Origin: Methylopila turkensis
GTDB lineage: Bacteria > Pseudomonadota > Alphaproteobacteria > Rhizobiales > Methylopilaceae
NCBI RefSeq assembly: GCF_027922325.1
Contig: NZ_BSFL01000004.1
Coordinates: 1 to 64,000, forward strand
Length of the DNA: 64,000 nt
Direction: 5' to 3'
Positions 1 to 7,987 of the stretch are shown here, piece after piece (positions within the stretch are counted from its first letter, which is position 1; each line of letters begins with the position of its first letter). Made by a program: the position numbers and the translations under genes. The notes beneath the pieces are model-generated. The model had not been told where the DNA came from and did not search any database. It was given only the letters and a program-made list of their open reading frames with translations.

Positions 1-59
1 GGCACAGGAGCCCCAAACCCCCGCAGCAACCCCTTGGCCTGGTATTCGTGAATGTTCAT
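1..59 (-). CDS. sucC: Succinyl-CoA synthetase beta subunit, N-terminus only (partial)
   Basis: Read on the minus strand, the first bases of the window encode a start followed by MNIHEYQAKGLLRGFGAPV, the conserved beginning of the ATP-grasp beta subunit of ADP/GDP-forming succinyl-CoA synthetase (TCA cycle). The related malate thiokinase subunit MtkA of serine-cycle methylotrophs begins similarly and cannot be excluded from 19 residues. A GAGAG stretch upstream could be the ribosome site. The gene runs off the left edge. No mdh gene, often found upstream of sucC in rhizobia, lies in the next 600 bases. Confidence 0.8.
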   Translation of the reverse strand, partial: MNIHEYQAKGLLRGFGAPV

Positions 60-692
60 CGGCGGCTCTCGATTTGGACGACGTCAGGACGGCGGCGAGC
101 CGGGCGAACGTCCCCCGCCACGCTTTCGCGGGCGAAGGACGCCGACCCGATCGGCCGATGGAGGAGGCGGCCGTCAGCCTTTCCGAAGGCCGGCGGCGCG
201 CCCAGAAGCAGGCGCATGCGCGGCGCTTCGACCGAAGTCCGAAGCGGCGCGGGCAGAGACGATCGGGGCGTACTACTGCCGCATATCCGGCCGAAGCTCG
301 ATCATCTTTTCGACCAAGGCGCGCCGGCGGCGACGGCCGGACCGCCGCCGCCGGAACGCTCCAGCGTCCCCCCACGGGACTTCCGGTTTCGCTGGCATTT
401 GGAATGCCATGGCCCTGGGCTGTCAAGCGAAACGCCCCTGCCGCGCCGCGTCATTCGTCGCGGCGACGCAGCATGATCGCGGCTGGCGGGGAGCGGTCAG
501 GAGACGTGTTTTCGAAGGGCGCGTGTCCATCCTCCCACGCTCCCCCGTCGTCCTCCGGCTTGACCGGAGGACCCATCTGCGGCGTCGAGCGCGACGCTGG
601 ACATGGATGGTCCGGTCAAGCCGGACCATGACGGCGCGTTTCAGCGCGAACGCATCGGGCCGACGAGGTTGTAACGTGACCGGCGCACGGCG
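60..692. other. Intergenic gap with no supported gene
   Basis: This gap of about 630 bases lies between sucC and the DoxX-like gene. It has open frames in several registers on both strands, as expected at this GC content, but none has a recognisable domain or a convincing ribosome site. The only structure I can support is the paired-hairpin repeat at 550-629. The sucC promoter should lie in the left part; I could not assign -35/-10 boxes. Confidence 0.5.
550..629. repeat. REP-like paired hairpin element, family 1 copy A
   Basis: Two hairpins in tandem. The first has arms GTCCTCCGG (550-558) and CCGGAGGAC (564-572) around CTTGA; the second spans 607-629 with arms ATGGTCCGG and CCGGACCAT. The same hairpin words recur at 40208-40288 and 49153-49175, always between genes. 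This looks like a REP/BIME-type non-coding repeat; no REP-associated transposase is present in the window. Confidence 0.7.
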
Positions 693-1115
693 TCAGCGCT
701 TGCCGTAGAGCACCTCGCGCAGCGCCGGGCTGCGGACCCAGAGCCCGGCCCACAGAACGGCGCCGACATAGACGCCGAACAGCGTGTGGGTGAGAAGCGG
801 ACTGCCGATCCGGAGATGGCTCGCGACCGCGCCGCCGAGATAGGCGGTGAGCAGGATCGCCCCGAACACGGCGGATTGCGGGTTGGCGTAGATCAGCGTC
901 GCCGCGATCTGGATCACGCCGAGCGTGCGCAGCAGCCACGGGTCGGTCGGCCAGCCGAGCGCCTGCATCGTGTCGGTCACCGGCTGCAGCGGGATCAACT
1001 TGATCGCGCCGTCGGCCAGCAGGAACAGGATGGCGAGGCCGCTGAGCAGCCGGCCGCCCCAGGCGGCCAGCGGGCTGCGGCCTTCCGGCGGGGGCGGAGA
1101 TGCCGAGGGAGTCAT
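693..1115 (-). CDS. DoxX-like family membrane protein
   Basis: A 140-residue protein with about four hydrophobic helices (roughly residues 22-40, 60-78, 83-100 and 108-128). The ADGAIKLIP stretch after the first helix and the overall length fit the DoxX-like family, small inner-membrane proteins of unclear function often linked to redox or stress. The N-terminus is proline/serine rich and cytosolic. It lies on the same strand as the formyltransferase-like gene but is separated from it by 285 bases containing a composite repeat, so co-transcription is doubtful. Family call fairly safe, function unknown. Confidence 0.75.
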   Translation of the reverse strand: MTPSASPPPPEGRSPLAAWGGRLLSGLAILFLLADGAIKLIPLQPVTDTMQALGWPTDPWLLRTLGVIQIAATLIYANPQSAVFGAILLTAYLGGAVASHLRIGSPLLTHTLFGVYVGAVLWAGLWVRSPALREVLYGKR

Positions 1116-1217
1116 GGGCGCGCTTTCGCTCGGGGAGATCGGTCCTCAGACGAGAGCAAAGCCCGGCGTGGGTTTCTGTAGGGTTTAGAAGACGGGGCGC
1201 GTGACCGGGTTCACGCT

Positions 1218-1336
1218 CTTGTCCCGGCCGTGCGCCGGGACCCGGAAACGTCGAGATTTCCGCAACGAACGCAACGCCCCCGCGCCTCTTTCCAAGCCGC
1301 CAGCGGCTCTGGGTCCCGGCTCAAGGCCGGGACAAG
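1218..1336. repeat. Composite palindromic repeat, family 2 copy A
   Basis: A 119-base element bounded by perfect 12-bp inverted repeats: CTTGTCCCGGCC at 1218-1229 and GGCCGGGACAAG at 1325-1336. Each end is itself a small hairpin (1221-1240 and 1313-1333). A second copy of the same architecture is at 53552-53671. It lies between genes and has no coding potential, consistent with a non-autonomous intergenic repeat. Confidence 0.7.
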
Positions 1337-1400
1337 CGCTCAGCGGTTCCAGGCGCCGGATCCGCCGGGCATGACGGCGGCGGATACGCCCGAGCCCGCG

Positions 1401-2333
1401 TCAGACGCCCAGCCGCACGCCGACCGCGAGGTTGGCGGCGGTCGCCCATTCGCCGGCGGCGACCTTGGCGCCGCCCTCGGGCTGCACGCGCGTGACCCGG
1501 AAGCGGCCGTCGGCGCAGACCACGAGGAAGCCGTCCGGCCCGACGCCCGCCACCTCGCCGAGCTTGCCGGCGATGTCCTTCGGGGTCTTGGCCGGCAGCG
1601 GGGTCGCGTCGAGGATCTTGAGCGTCTGGCCATCGAGCGTGGTCCAGGCGCCGGGCGACGGGTTGCAGCCGCGGATCAGCCGGTCGATCTGGCTCCAAGG
1701 CTTACCCCAGTCGATCTTCGCGTTGGCCGCGCGGCAGATGCCCTCGTAGCTGGCCTTGTCCTCGTCCTGCTTCGTGCGCGGAGCCTTGCCCGCCTTCACC
1801 AGGTCGACCGCCTCCAGCATGGCCTCGACGCCCATCGGGAACAGACGGTCGAAATAGACCGAGCCGAGCGTGTCCTTCGGGCCGATCGGCGTGGTCTTGG
1901 TCAGCAGCACGTCGCCAGTGTCGAGGCCGTCGTCGGGCCAGAAGATCGACAGGCCGGTCTCGGTCTCGCCCTTGATGATCGGCCAGTTGATGGCGGAGGC
2001 GCCGCGATAGGCCGGCAGCAGCGACGGATGGTACTGGATCGAGCCGTGGGTCGGGATGTTCAGGAAACTCGACGGCACGAACAGGGTGACGAAGGCCATG
2101 ACCTGCAGGTCGGGTTTGAGCGCCCGGAACGCTTCGGCGACCGCCTCGTCGCGGTAGGACGAGGGCTGGCGCACCTCGAGGCCGGCGGCGATCGCCGCCT
2201 CCTTCAGGGGATCGGCCTTCTGGCCGTCCTTCTCCGGCGCGACATAGACCGCGACGACTTCGTCGCCGCGGGCGAGCAGCGCCTCGAGGACCGCCTTGCC
2301 GAAGGCCTGCTGGCCGTGGACGACGATGCGCAT
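1401..2333 (-). CDS. Formyltransferase-family protein resembling the ALDH1L 10-formyl-THF hydrolase domain
   Basis: 310 residues: an N-terminal formyl-transferase fold (about 1-200) and a C-terminal FMT-type OB domain (about 205-305). The core has the SLLP-x2-RG motif (104-110) with catalytic-type His102 and Asp138 in DDGLDTGD. The methionyl-tRNA formyltransferase triad is Asn-x-His...Asp, but here the Asn position is Gln100. The surrounding words YHPSLLP, GASAINW and IFWxDDGLDTGD closely follow the hydrolase domain of 10-formyltetrahydrofolate dehydrogenase. It is therefore probably not the housekeeping fmt. It lies downstream of oxc-frc on the same strand but beyond a terminator-like palindrome. 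Plausible role: moving or releasing formyl units between folate and formate. Substrate unproven. Confidence 0.75.
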   Translation of the reverse strand: MRIVVHGQQAFGKAVLEALLARGDEVVAVYVAPEKDGQKADPLKEAAIAAGLEVRQPSSYRDEAVAEAFRALKPDLQVMAFVTLFVPSSFLNIPTHGSIQYHPSLLPAYRGASAINWPIIKGETETGLSIFWPDDGLDTGDVLLTKTTPIGPKDTLGSVYFDRLFPMGVEAMLEAVDLVKAGKAPRTKQDEDKASYEGICRAANAKIDWGKPWSQIDRLIRGCNPSPGAWTTLDGQTLKILDATPLPAKTPKDIAGKLGEVAGVGPDGFLVVCADGRFRVTRVQPEGGAKVAAGEWATAANLAVGVRLGV

Positions 2334-2398
2334 GGGGGCTCTCTCCGTTGTGTTGTCGTGCGGCCGGGTCGCGACGTCCGTAGCCGAATGCGGCGACC

Positions 2399-2490
2399 CG
2401 TCATGCCCGGCGGAGCCGGGTATCCACGATTTTCTGAGCTATGACGCTCGACGCCCAAGTCGTGGATGCCCGCCGTACGGCGGCATGACG
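2399..2490. repeat. Palindromic intergenic repeat, family 3 copy A
   Basis: Outer inverted arms CGTCATGCC (2399-2407) and GGCATGACG (2482-2490). Inner arms TATCCACG (about 2421-2428) and CGTGGATG (2461-2468) make a long two-tier hairpin upstream of the formyltransferase-like gene. A similar architecture with CGTCATCCCGG ends is at 41859-41974. REP-like, non-coding. Confidence 0.6.
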
Positions 2491-2559
2491 TGGAGGAGAT
2501 ATCACGAAATCCGAAACGGCCCTCAAGGCCGCGAAGCGCCCGACGGTTCGGGTGAGCGC

Positions 2560-2588
2560 AAAACCCCGCCGTCGGCCGACGGCGGGGT
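2560..2588 (-). terminator. Rho-independent terminator after frc
   Basis: A 26-bp perfect palindrome at 2563-2588 (arms ACCCCGCCGTCGG and its complement). On the minus strand it is followed by a TTTT run, 25 bases after the frc stop. It probably ends the oxc-frc transcript and separates it from the downstream formyltransferase-like gene. Confidence 0.7.
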
Positions 2589-2612
2589 CGCAAGGCGTCG
2601 ATCAGGCGAAAC

Positions 2613-3890
2613 TCACTCCGCGGCGAGCTTCTGGATCTGGCCGACAGCGCCCGAGCCCTCGATCTCGGCGATCTCGGCGTCGGAGTAGCCGAGCACGGAG
2701 CGCAGAATCTCGTCGGTGTGCTCGCCCAGCAGCGGCGAGCGCGCGACTTCGACCGGGCTGCCCGAGAGCTTGATCGGGCTTCCGACCGTCAGGTACTTGC
2801 CGCGGGTCGGGTGGTCGACCTCGACCACCGTGCCGCTGTCGCGCAAGCTCTGGTCCTCGGCGATCTCCTTCATGGAAAGGATCGGGCCGCAGGGGATGTC
2901 GTACTTGTTGAGGATGTCCATGGCCTCGAACTTGTCGTGCTTCATGGTCCACGCCTCGATGCGCGTGAAGATCTCGTTCAGGTGCGGCAGGCGGGCCTTC
3001 GGCGTGGCGTAGTTCGGGTCGGTCTTCCAGCTCGGCTCGCCGATGATGTCGCAGATCGGCTCCCAGACCGGGCCCTGGGTGATGAAGTAGAGATAGGCGT
3101 TGGGATCGTGCTCCCAGCCCTTGCACTTCAGGATGCGGCCCGGCTGGCCGCCGCCCGAGTCGTTGCCGGCGCGCGGCACGGCGTCGCCGAAGGGCACGCC
3201 CTCGCCGAACTGGCTGTACTCGCGCAAGGGTCCGCGCTCGAGGCGCTGCTGGTCGCGCAGCTTGACGCGGCAGAGGTTCAGCACCGCGTCCTGCATGGCG
3301 CAGTCGACGCGCTGGCCGACGCCGGAATGGGTGCGGTGGAACAGGGCGGTGACGATGCCGAGCGCGAGGTGCAGGCCGGTGCCCGAATCGCCGATCTGGG
3401 CGCCCGTCACCATCGGGATGTCGTCGCGGAAGCCGGTGGTCGAGGCCGAGCCGCCGGCGCATTGCGCGACGTTCTCATAGACCTTGCAGTCCTGGTAGCG
3501 GCCGGGGCCGAAGCCCTTCACGGACGCGAGGATCATGCGCGGGTTGGCCTCCTGGATCTTCTCCCAGGTCAGGCCCATCCGGTCGAGCGCGCCCGGCGCG
3601 AAGTTCTCGACCAGCACGTCGCATTCCTTCACGAGCCGCCAGAGCACTTCCTTGCCCTTGGCGTTCTTGCTGTCCAGCGTGATGGAGCGCTTGTTGTGGT
3701 TCAGCATCGTGAAATAGAGGCTGTCCACGTCCGGGATGTCCTGGAGCTGCTGGCGCGTGGCGTCGCCGGCGCCGGGGCGCTCCACCTTGATCACGTCGGC
3801 GCCGAACCAGGCGAGGAGCTGGGTGCAGGTCGGGCCGGACTGAACGTGGGTGAAGTCCAGGACGCGGACGCCCTCAAGAGCCTTGCTCAT
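2613..3890 (-). CDS. frc: Formyl-CoA:oxalate CoA-transferase
   Basis: 425 residues, close to the 428 of the Oxalobacter enzyme; class III CoA-transferase (CaiB/BaiF) fold. It transfers CoA from formyl-CoA to oxalate, giving oxalyl-CoA and formate. Catalytic-type Asp168 sits in QIGDSGTG, matching Asp169 of the characterised enzyme; Gln17 is conserved and the glycine loop GGGQ is at 246-249. AAGGGGAAC precedes the ATG. It is downstream of oxc on the same strand with a 195-base gap, so it is either co-transcribed or has its own promoter. Together with Oxc it forms the cytosolic oxalate catabolic cycle. Confidence 0.95.
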   Translation of the reverse strand: MSKALEGVRVLDFTHVQSGPTCTQLLAWFGADVIKVERPGAGDATRQQLQDIPDVDSLYFTMLNHNKRSITLDSKNAKGKEVLWRLVKECDVLVENFAPGALDRMGLTWEKIQEANPRMILASVKGFGPGRYQDCKVYENVAQCAGGSASTTGFRDDIPMVTGAQIGDSGTGLHLALGIVTALFHRTHSGVGQRVDCAMQDAVLNLCRVKLRDQQRLERGPLREYSQFGEGVPFGDAVPRAGNDSGGGQPGRILKCKGWEHDPNAYLYFITQGPVWEPICDIIGEPSWKTDPNYATPKARLPHLNEIFTRIEAWTMKHDKFEAMDILNKYDIPCGPILSMKEIAEDQSLRDSGTVVEVDHPTRGKYLTVGSPIKLSGSPVEVARSPLLGEHTDEILRSVLGYSDAEIAEIEGSGAVGQIQKLAAE

Positions 3891-4066
3891 GTCATGTTCC
3901 CCTTGCGAGACATATGCGGGCGCGCGGGCGTGGCCCGTCGGCGCCTCGACGCCATGAGCCCAGATGACGGAGCGGCGGGCCGGTCGTCAATGCGGCTCTG
4001 GTATTAGTTATACATGGAGATGCGCCCGCCCCGAGGGCCGAAGCCGTCGGGACGGGCGCGAACGCT

Positions 4067-4086
4067 AAGCCTCAAGCTTGAGGCTT
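4067..4086. repeat. 20-bp perfect palindrome overlapping the oxc stop codon
   Basis: AAGCCTCAAGCTTGAGGCTT reads the same on both strands and overlaps the first base of the oxc stop codon on the plus coordinate. No U-run follows, so it may be an mRNA 3' stabilising or processing hairpin between oxc and frc rather than a full terminator. Confidence 0.5.
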
Positions 4087-5861
4087 CACTTCTTCTTCTT
4101 GACGACGCTCTGCGGGTTCAGGCTGCCGATGTTGCCGCTCTCGCTGCCGGCTTCCGGATCGATCTCGGCGTTGATGAGCGTCGGCTTGCCGCTGTCCATC
4201 GCGGCGTCGACCGCGCGCTTCAGCTCGTCCGGGGTCGTGACGTTGACGCCGACGCCGCCGAAGGCCTCCATCATCTTGTCGTAGCGCGAACCCGGCACGA
4301 ACACCGTGGTGCCCGGATCGCGGCCGGTCGGGTCGACGTCGGTGCCGCGGTAGATGCCGTTGTTGTTGAAGATCACAATGCAGACCGGCAGGTTGTACCG
4401 GCAGATCGTCTCGACCTCCATGCCGGAGAAGCCGAAGGCCGAGTCGCCTTCGACCGCCAGCACCGGCTTGCCGGTTTCGACCGCGGCCGCGATCGCGAAG
4501 CCCATGCCGATGCCCATCACGCCCCAGGTGCCGACGTCCAGGCGCTTGCGCGGCTGGTACATGTCGATGACGCCGCGGGCGAGGTCGAGCGTGTTGGCGC
4601 CCTCGTTGACGAGGATCGCGTCCGGACGCTCCTTGATGACCTGCTTCAGCGCGCCGAGCGCGCCGTGGAAGTCCATGGGCGAGGCGTTCTTGCCGAGCTT
4701 CGCCGCCATCTTGGAGATGTTGGCTTCCTTCTTGGCGTTGATCGTCGAGGTCCAGTCGGAGGGGACGCCCGGCCAGCTCGAATCGATGCCGGCGAGCAGG
4801 ACCTTCACCACCGAGCCGATGTCGCCGACGAGCGGCGCCGCGATCTCGACGTTCGAGTCCATCTCGCGCGGCTCGATGTCGACCTGGATGAACTTCTTCG
4901 AGCCGGGCTCGCCCCACTGCTTGCCCTTGCCGTGGCTGAGCAGCCAGTTCAGGCGGGCGCCGAGCAGCAGCACGACGTCCGAGTCCTTCAGCACGGTCGA
5001 GCGCGCGGCGCCGGCCGAGAGCGGATGGTTGTCGGGCAGCAGGCCCTTGGCCATGCTCATCGGGATGTACGGGATGCCCGAACGCTCGACGAGCTCGCGG
5101 ATGTCGTCGTCGGCCTGCGCGTAGGCCGCGCCCTTGCCGAGAATGATGAGCGGCTTCTTGGCGCTCTTGAGCAGGTCGAGCGCGCGCTTGACCGCCGACG
5201 GCGCCGGGATCTGCTCGGGCGCGGCGTCGATCACCTTGACCAGCGAGGCTTCGCCCTTGGCCGCGTCGAGCACCTGGCCGAACAGCTTGGCCGGCAGGTC
5301 GAGATAGACGCCGCCGGGACGGCCCGAAACCGCGGCGCGGATGGCGCGCGCGACGCCGATGCCGATGTCCTCGGCGTGCAGCACGCGGAAAGCGGCCTTG
5401 CACAGCGGCTTCGCGATCGCGAGCTGGTCCATCTCCTCGTAGTCGCCCTGCTGCAGGTCGACGATCTCACGCTCGGAGGAGCCGGAGATCAGGATCATGG
5501 GGAAGCAGTTGGTGGTGGCGTTGGCGAGCGCCGTCAGGCCGTTCAGGAAGCCCGGCGCCGAGACCGTGAGGCAGATGCCCGGCTTCTTGGTGAGGAAGCC
5601 CGCGATCGCGGCGGCGTTGCCGGCGTTCTGCTCGTGGCGGAACGAGATCACGCGGATGCCCTCGGCCTGGCACATGCGGCCGAGGTCGGTGATCGGAATG
5701 CCCGGCACGCCATAGATGGTCTCGATGCCGTTCAGCTTCAGCGCGTCGATGACGAGGTGGAAGCCGTCGGTGAGCTCAGGCTCGGCCTGGACCGCCGCGT
5801 CCGGGATGGGGGCGAGAGCCGCCTCTTCCGGGTGGACCTTCAATGCCGTGGCAGTGGACAT
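4086..5861 (-). CDS. oxc: Oxalyl-CoA decarboxylase (TPP-dependent)
   Basis: 591 residues from the ATG at 5861, which has GGAGG ten bases upstream; the frame stays open further upstream but without homology. Oxc decarboxylates oxalyl-CoA to formyl-CoA and CO2 using thiamine diphosphate and Mg2+. Seen: the Pyr-domain catalytic Glu77 in RHEQNAGN, the central domain, and the PP-domain GDSAFGFSG...NNNG cofactor motif. The first 30 or so residues are an Ala/Glu-rich extension absent from the 568-residue Oxalobacter enzyme, and the C-terminus is four lysines. It is the first gene leaving the divergent promoter region shared with the oxalate antiporter. Confidence 0.95.
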   Translation of the reverse strand: MSTATALKVHPEEAALAPIPDAAVQAEPELTDGFHLVIDALKLNGIETIYGVPGIPITDLGRMCQAEGIRVISFRHEQNAGNAAAIAGFLTKKPGICLTVSAPGFLNGLTALANATTNCFPMILISGSSEREIVDLQQGDYEEMDQLAIAKPLCKAAFRVLHAEDIGIGVARAIRAAVSGRPGGVYLDLPAKLFGQVLDAAKGEASLVKVIDAAPEQIPAPSAVKRALDLLKSAKKPLIILGKGAAYAQADDDIRELVERSGIPYIPMSMAKGLLPDNHPLSAGAARSTVLKDSDVVLLLGARLNWLLSHGKGKQWGEPGSKKFIQVDIEPREMDSNVEIAAPLVGDIGSVVKVLLAGIDSSWPGVPSDWTSTINAKKEANISKMAAKLGKNASPMDFHGALGALKQVIKERPDAILVNEGANTLDLARGVIDMYQPRKRLDVGTWGVMGIGMGFAIAAAVETGKPVLAVEGDSAFGFSGMEVETICRYNLPVCIVIFNNNGIYRGTDVDPTGRDPGTTVFVPGSRYDKMMEAFGGVGVNVTTPDELKRAVDAAMDSGKPTLINAEIDPEAGSESGNIGSLNPQSVVKKKK

Positions 5862-6110
5862 GGGACGTGTTCCTCCAGAGTGCTTTTTTTGCCGCTTCCG
5901 GCCGCCGGGCGGCCCGCAGTGCCGATGCGGCCGTCTTGCGGGGCCGCTCGCTTCGCTTGGCGCGGACGTGGCTCTTCGGCCCTGAAGTCCCCGCTTTTCC
6001 GCGCCGCCGTTCAGCCGGATCACGGATGGAAGGGGGCGGCGGCTCTGCGCGCCTCGCCCACGATCCCATCCGCTCCGGCCGGTCGCGCCGGCTCTAAGGT
6101 CGGGCAAAAA

Positions 6111-6122
6111 CTGGCATGCCAG
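6111..6122. promoter_or_regulatory. Operator-like palindrome 1 in the oxc/oxlT region
   Basis: CTGGCATGCCAG is a perfect 12-bp palindrome. The 13-base word TGGCATGCCAGAT starting at 6112 recurs at 6229, inside the fourth inverted repeat. The TGG-N4-CCA form resembles sites of FCD-type GntR regulators; that assignment is inference. Confidence 0.5.
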
Positions 6123-6144
6123 ATACAAAGCTGTCAACGAAATC

Positions 6145-6160
6145 AACGGTCCGGACCGTT
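6145..6160. promoter_or_regulatory. Operator-like palindrome 2 in the oxc/oxlT region
   Basis: AACGGTCCGGACCGTT is a perfect 16-bp palindrome. It lies near the middle of the 618-base divergent gap between oxc and the antiporter. The binding protein is unknown, and no regulator gene is adjacent. Confidence 0.5.
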
Positions 6161-6176
6161 ACGATCGTTGCTGCAC

Positions 6177-6202
6177 CGCAAGAACGCCATGGGGTTCTTG
6201 CG
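6177..6202. promoter_or_regulatory. Inverted repeat 3 in the oxc/oxlT region
   Basis: Arms CGCAAGAAC (6177-6185) and GTTCTTGCG (6194-6202) are perfect complements around an 8-base loop. It could be an operator or an RNA hairpin in the oxlT leader. Confidence 0.45.
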
Positions 6203-6225
6203 CAACGAACCGGCGCCCAGCGGGG

Positions 6226-6248
6226 CATTGGCATGCCAGATGCCAATG
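6226..6248. promoter_or_regulatory. Inverted repeat 4 in the oxc/oxlT region
   Basis: Arms CATTGGCAT (6226-6234) and ATGCCAATG (6240-6248) flank a 5-base spacer and are perfect complements. It contains the same TGGCATGCCAGAT word as palindrome 1, suggesting two sites for one regulator. The stretch from 6240 to 6470 is noticeably less GC-rich than its surroundings and probably holds the oxlT promoter; I could not fix -35/-10 boxes. Confidence 0.5.
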
Positions 6249-6479
6249 TGACTTATTCTTTCGTCGTATGCGGCAGCAGCGCGCATCAGACATTGCGTCG
6301 CACCTTTTACCGATATTGCAATAGCCTAGCTCGATCGCCCGATTTTGTGTTGCGCTGCGGTATGAATGCGCTGCGGCGCACGCCCTCTTGCGTCTCTGGC
6401 ATTTCGGACACCAGGATGACGAACTCGTGAGCGGCCCGTGATGAGCGCCCACGCGAACAAGAAAACACGAGGGAAGGAA

Positions 6480-7808
6480 ATGACATCAGCGCTTGGAGCC
6501 GGCGAACCCGGCCAACGCGTCAGCGACGCCTATCGCTGGACGCAGCTCGTCATCGGCGTCGTCTGCATGGTGATGATCGCCAATCTCCAGTACGGCTGGA
6601 CGTTCTTCGTCCCCGACATTCAGGCGAAGTTCGGCTGGGATCGCGCCGCGATCCAGTGGGCCTTCACCCTGTTCGTGCTGTTCGAGACCTGGCTGGTGCC
6701 GGTCGAGGGCTGGTTCGTCGACAAGTACGGCCCGCTGGTCGTGGTCGCCTTCGGCGGCGTGCTGTGCGGCGTCGGCTGGGTCGTCAATGGCTTCGCCACC
6801 TCGCTGACCGGCTTCTATGTCGGCCAGGTCATCGCCGGCGTCGGCGCGGGCGCGGTCTACGGCACCTGCGTCGGCAACGCGCTCAAGTGGTTCCCGGACA
6901 AGCGCGGCCTCGCCGCCGGCATCACCGCGGCGGGCTTTGGCGCGGGCGCGGCCCTGACCGTGGCGCCGATCCAGTCCACGATCGCCAACGCCGGCTATCA
7001 GGCCGCCTTCATCTGGTTCGGCATCGGCCAGGCGGTGGTCATCTGCGTGATGTCGATGCTGCTGCGCGGCCCGAAGGCCGGCCAGACGCCGCCGGTCGCG
7101 GTCAACGCCGCCAACATCCAGAGCCGCCGCGACTACCGTCCCGGCGAGGTCGCCCGTCAGCCGATCTTCTGGCTGATGTACTTCATGTTCGTCATCGTCG
7201 GCGCCGGCGGCTTGATGATCACCGCGAACCTGAAGCCGATCGCGGCCGACCTGCACATCGACAAGATCCCCGTCACGCTGGTCGGCCTCACCATGACGGT
7301 CGTGACCTTCTCGGCCACCATCGACCGCGTCCTGAACGGCCTCACCCGCCCGTTCTTCGGCTGGATCTCCGACAAGATCGGCCGCGAGAACACCATGTTC
7401 GTGGCCTTCGCCATGGAAGGCGTCGGCATCTACATGCTCTACCTCTGGGGGCACGACCCGGTGTGGTTCGTGCTGCTCTCGGGCTTCGTGTTCTTCGCCT
7501 GGGGCGAGATCTACTCGCTGTTCCCGGCGACCTGCACCGACACCTTCGGCTCGAAATTCGCCGCCACCAACGCCGGCATGCTTTACACGGCGAAGGGCAC
7601 CGCGGCGCTGCTCGTGCCGCTCGCGAACTACCTGCAGCAGGCGCAGGGCGTGTGGGACGGCGTGTTCCTGATCGCCGCCGGGGCCAACATCCTCGCCTCG
7701 CTGCTCGCCATCACCGTGCTGAAGCCCTGGCGGCGCAGCGTGGTGGCGAACGCCCGCGCCGAGGCTCCGGTCGCGGCCTCCGGCCCGCACGGCGTGCCGG
7801 CCGAGTGA
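6480..7808 (+). CDS. oxlT: Oxalate/formate antiporter, MFS family
   Basis: 442 residues from the ATG at 6480, chosen because GGGAAGG lies just upstream (an in-frame ATG at 6438 would add 14 residues). Twelve hydrophobic segments form an inner-membrane major facilitator that exchanges external oxalate for internal formate. Charged residues inside helices match those known to bind oxalate in OxlT: Arg290 in NGLTRPFFGW (helix 8) and Lys372 in MLYTAKGTAA (helix 11). It is divergent from oxc, as expected for a coordinated oxalate regulon. Substrate inferred from these residues and the context. Confidence 0.88.
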   Translation: MTSALGAGEPGQRVSDAYRWTQLVIGVVCMVMIANLQYGWTFFVPDIQAKFGWDRAAIQWAFTLFVLFETWLVPVEGWFVDKYGPLVVVAFGGVLCGVGWVVNGFATSLTGFYVGQVIAGVGAGAVYGTCVGNALKWFPDKRGLAAGITAAGFGAGAALTVAPIQSTIANAGYQAAFIWFGIGQAVVICVMSMLLRGPKAGQTPPVAVNAANIQSRRDYRPGEVARQPIFWLMYFMFVIVGAGGLMITANLKPIAADLHIDKIPVTLVGLTMTVVTFSATIDRVLNGLTRPFFGWISDKIGRENTMFVAFAMEGVGIYMLYLWGHDPVWFVLLSGFVFFAWGEIYSLFPATCTDTFGSKFAATNAGMLYTAKGTAALLVPLANYLQQAQGVWDGVFLIAAGANILASLLAITVLKPWRRSVVANARAEAPVAASGPHGVPAE

Positions 7809-7867
7809 TCTGATCGCTGCGGACCCCGGACGGGCGCTCTCCCACGCCCGTCTCCCGCGGCCACTCC

Positions 7868-7897
7868 GCCCCCCGGCGTCCGCGCCGGGGGGCTTTT
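7868..7897 (+). terminator. Rho-independent terminator after oxlT
   Basis: 11-bp perfect stem GCCCCCCGGCG / CGCCGGGGGGC (7868-7878 and 7883-7893) with a 4-base loop, followed by TTTT. It lies 60 bases after the antiporter stop. Confidence 0.8.
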
Positions 7898-7931
7898 CGT
7901 TCGCGGCGGTTCGGCGTCCTGGCGCAGCTCC

Positions 7932-7971
7932 AAAAAAAGGCCCCGACGCGCAGGCGCCGGGGCCTTTTTTT
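7932..7971. terminator. Bidirectional terminator between oxlT and phoB
   Basis: A7 then GGCCCCG, an 11-12 base loop, CGGGGCC then T7. The symmetric A and T tracts let it stop transcription from both sides: read-through from oxlT and the 3' end of the pst-pho operon, whose last gene phoB ends at 7988. Confidence 0.85.
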
Positions 7972-7987
7972 CGAAGCGTCGCCGGCG

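Noticed and set aside
48..708. Three overlapping plus-strand open frames in the left gap
   Set aside because: They are long because of high GC, overlap each other in all registers, have Arg/Pro-rich translations without domains and no ribosome site.
1230..2444. 404-codon plus-strand frame across the formyltransferase-like gene
   Set aside because: Antisense shadow of a well-supported gene; its translation is Arg/Asp/Ala-rich low complexity with no family features.
4014..6251. 745-codon plus-strand frame opposite oxc
   Set aside because: Antisense shadow of oxc; codon third-position pattern and homology support the minus-strand gene.
7929..7972. Possible small RNA gene between oxlT and phoB
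   Set aside because: The symmetric A/T-flanked GC hairpin is fully explained as a bidirectional terminator.
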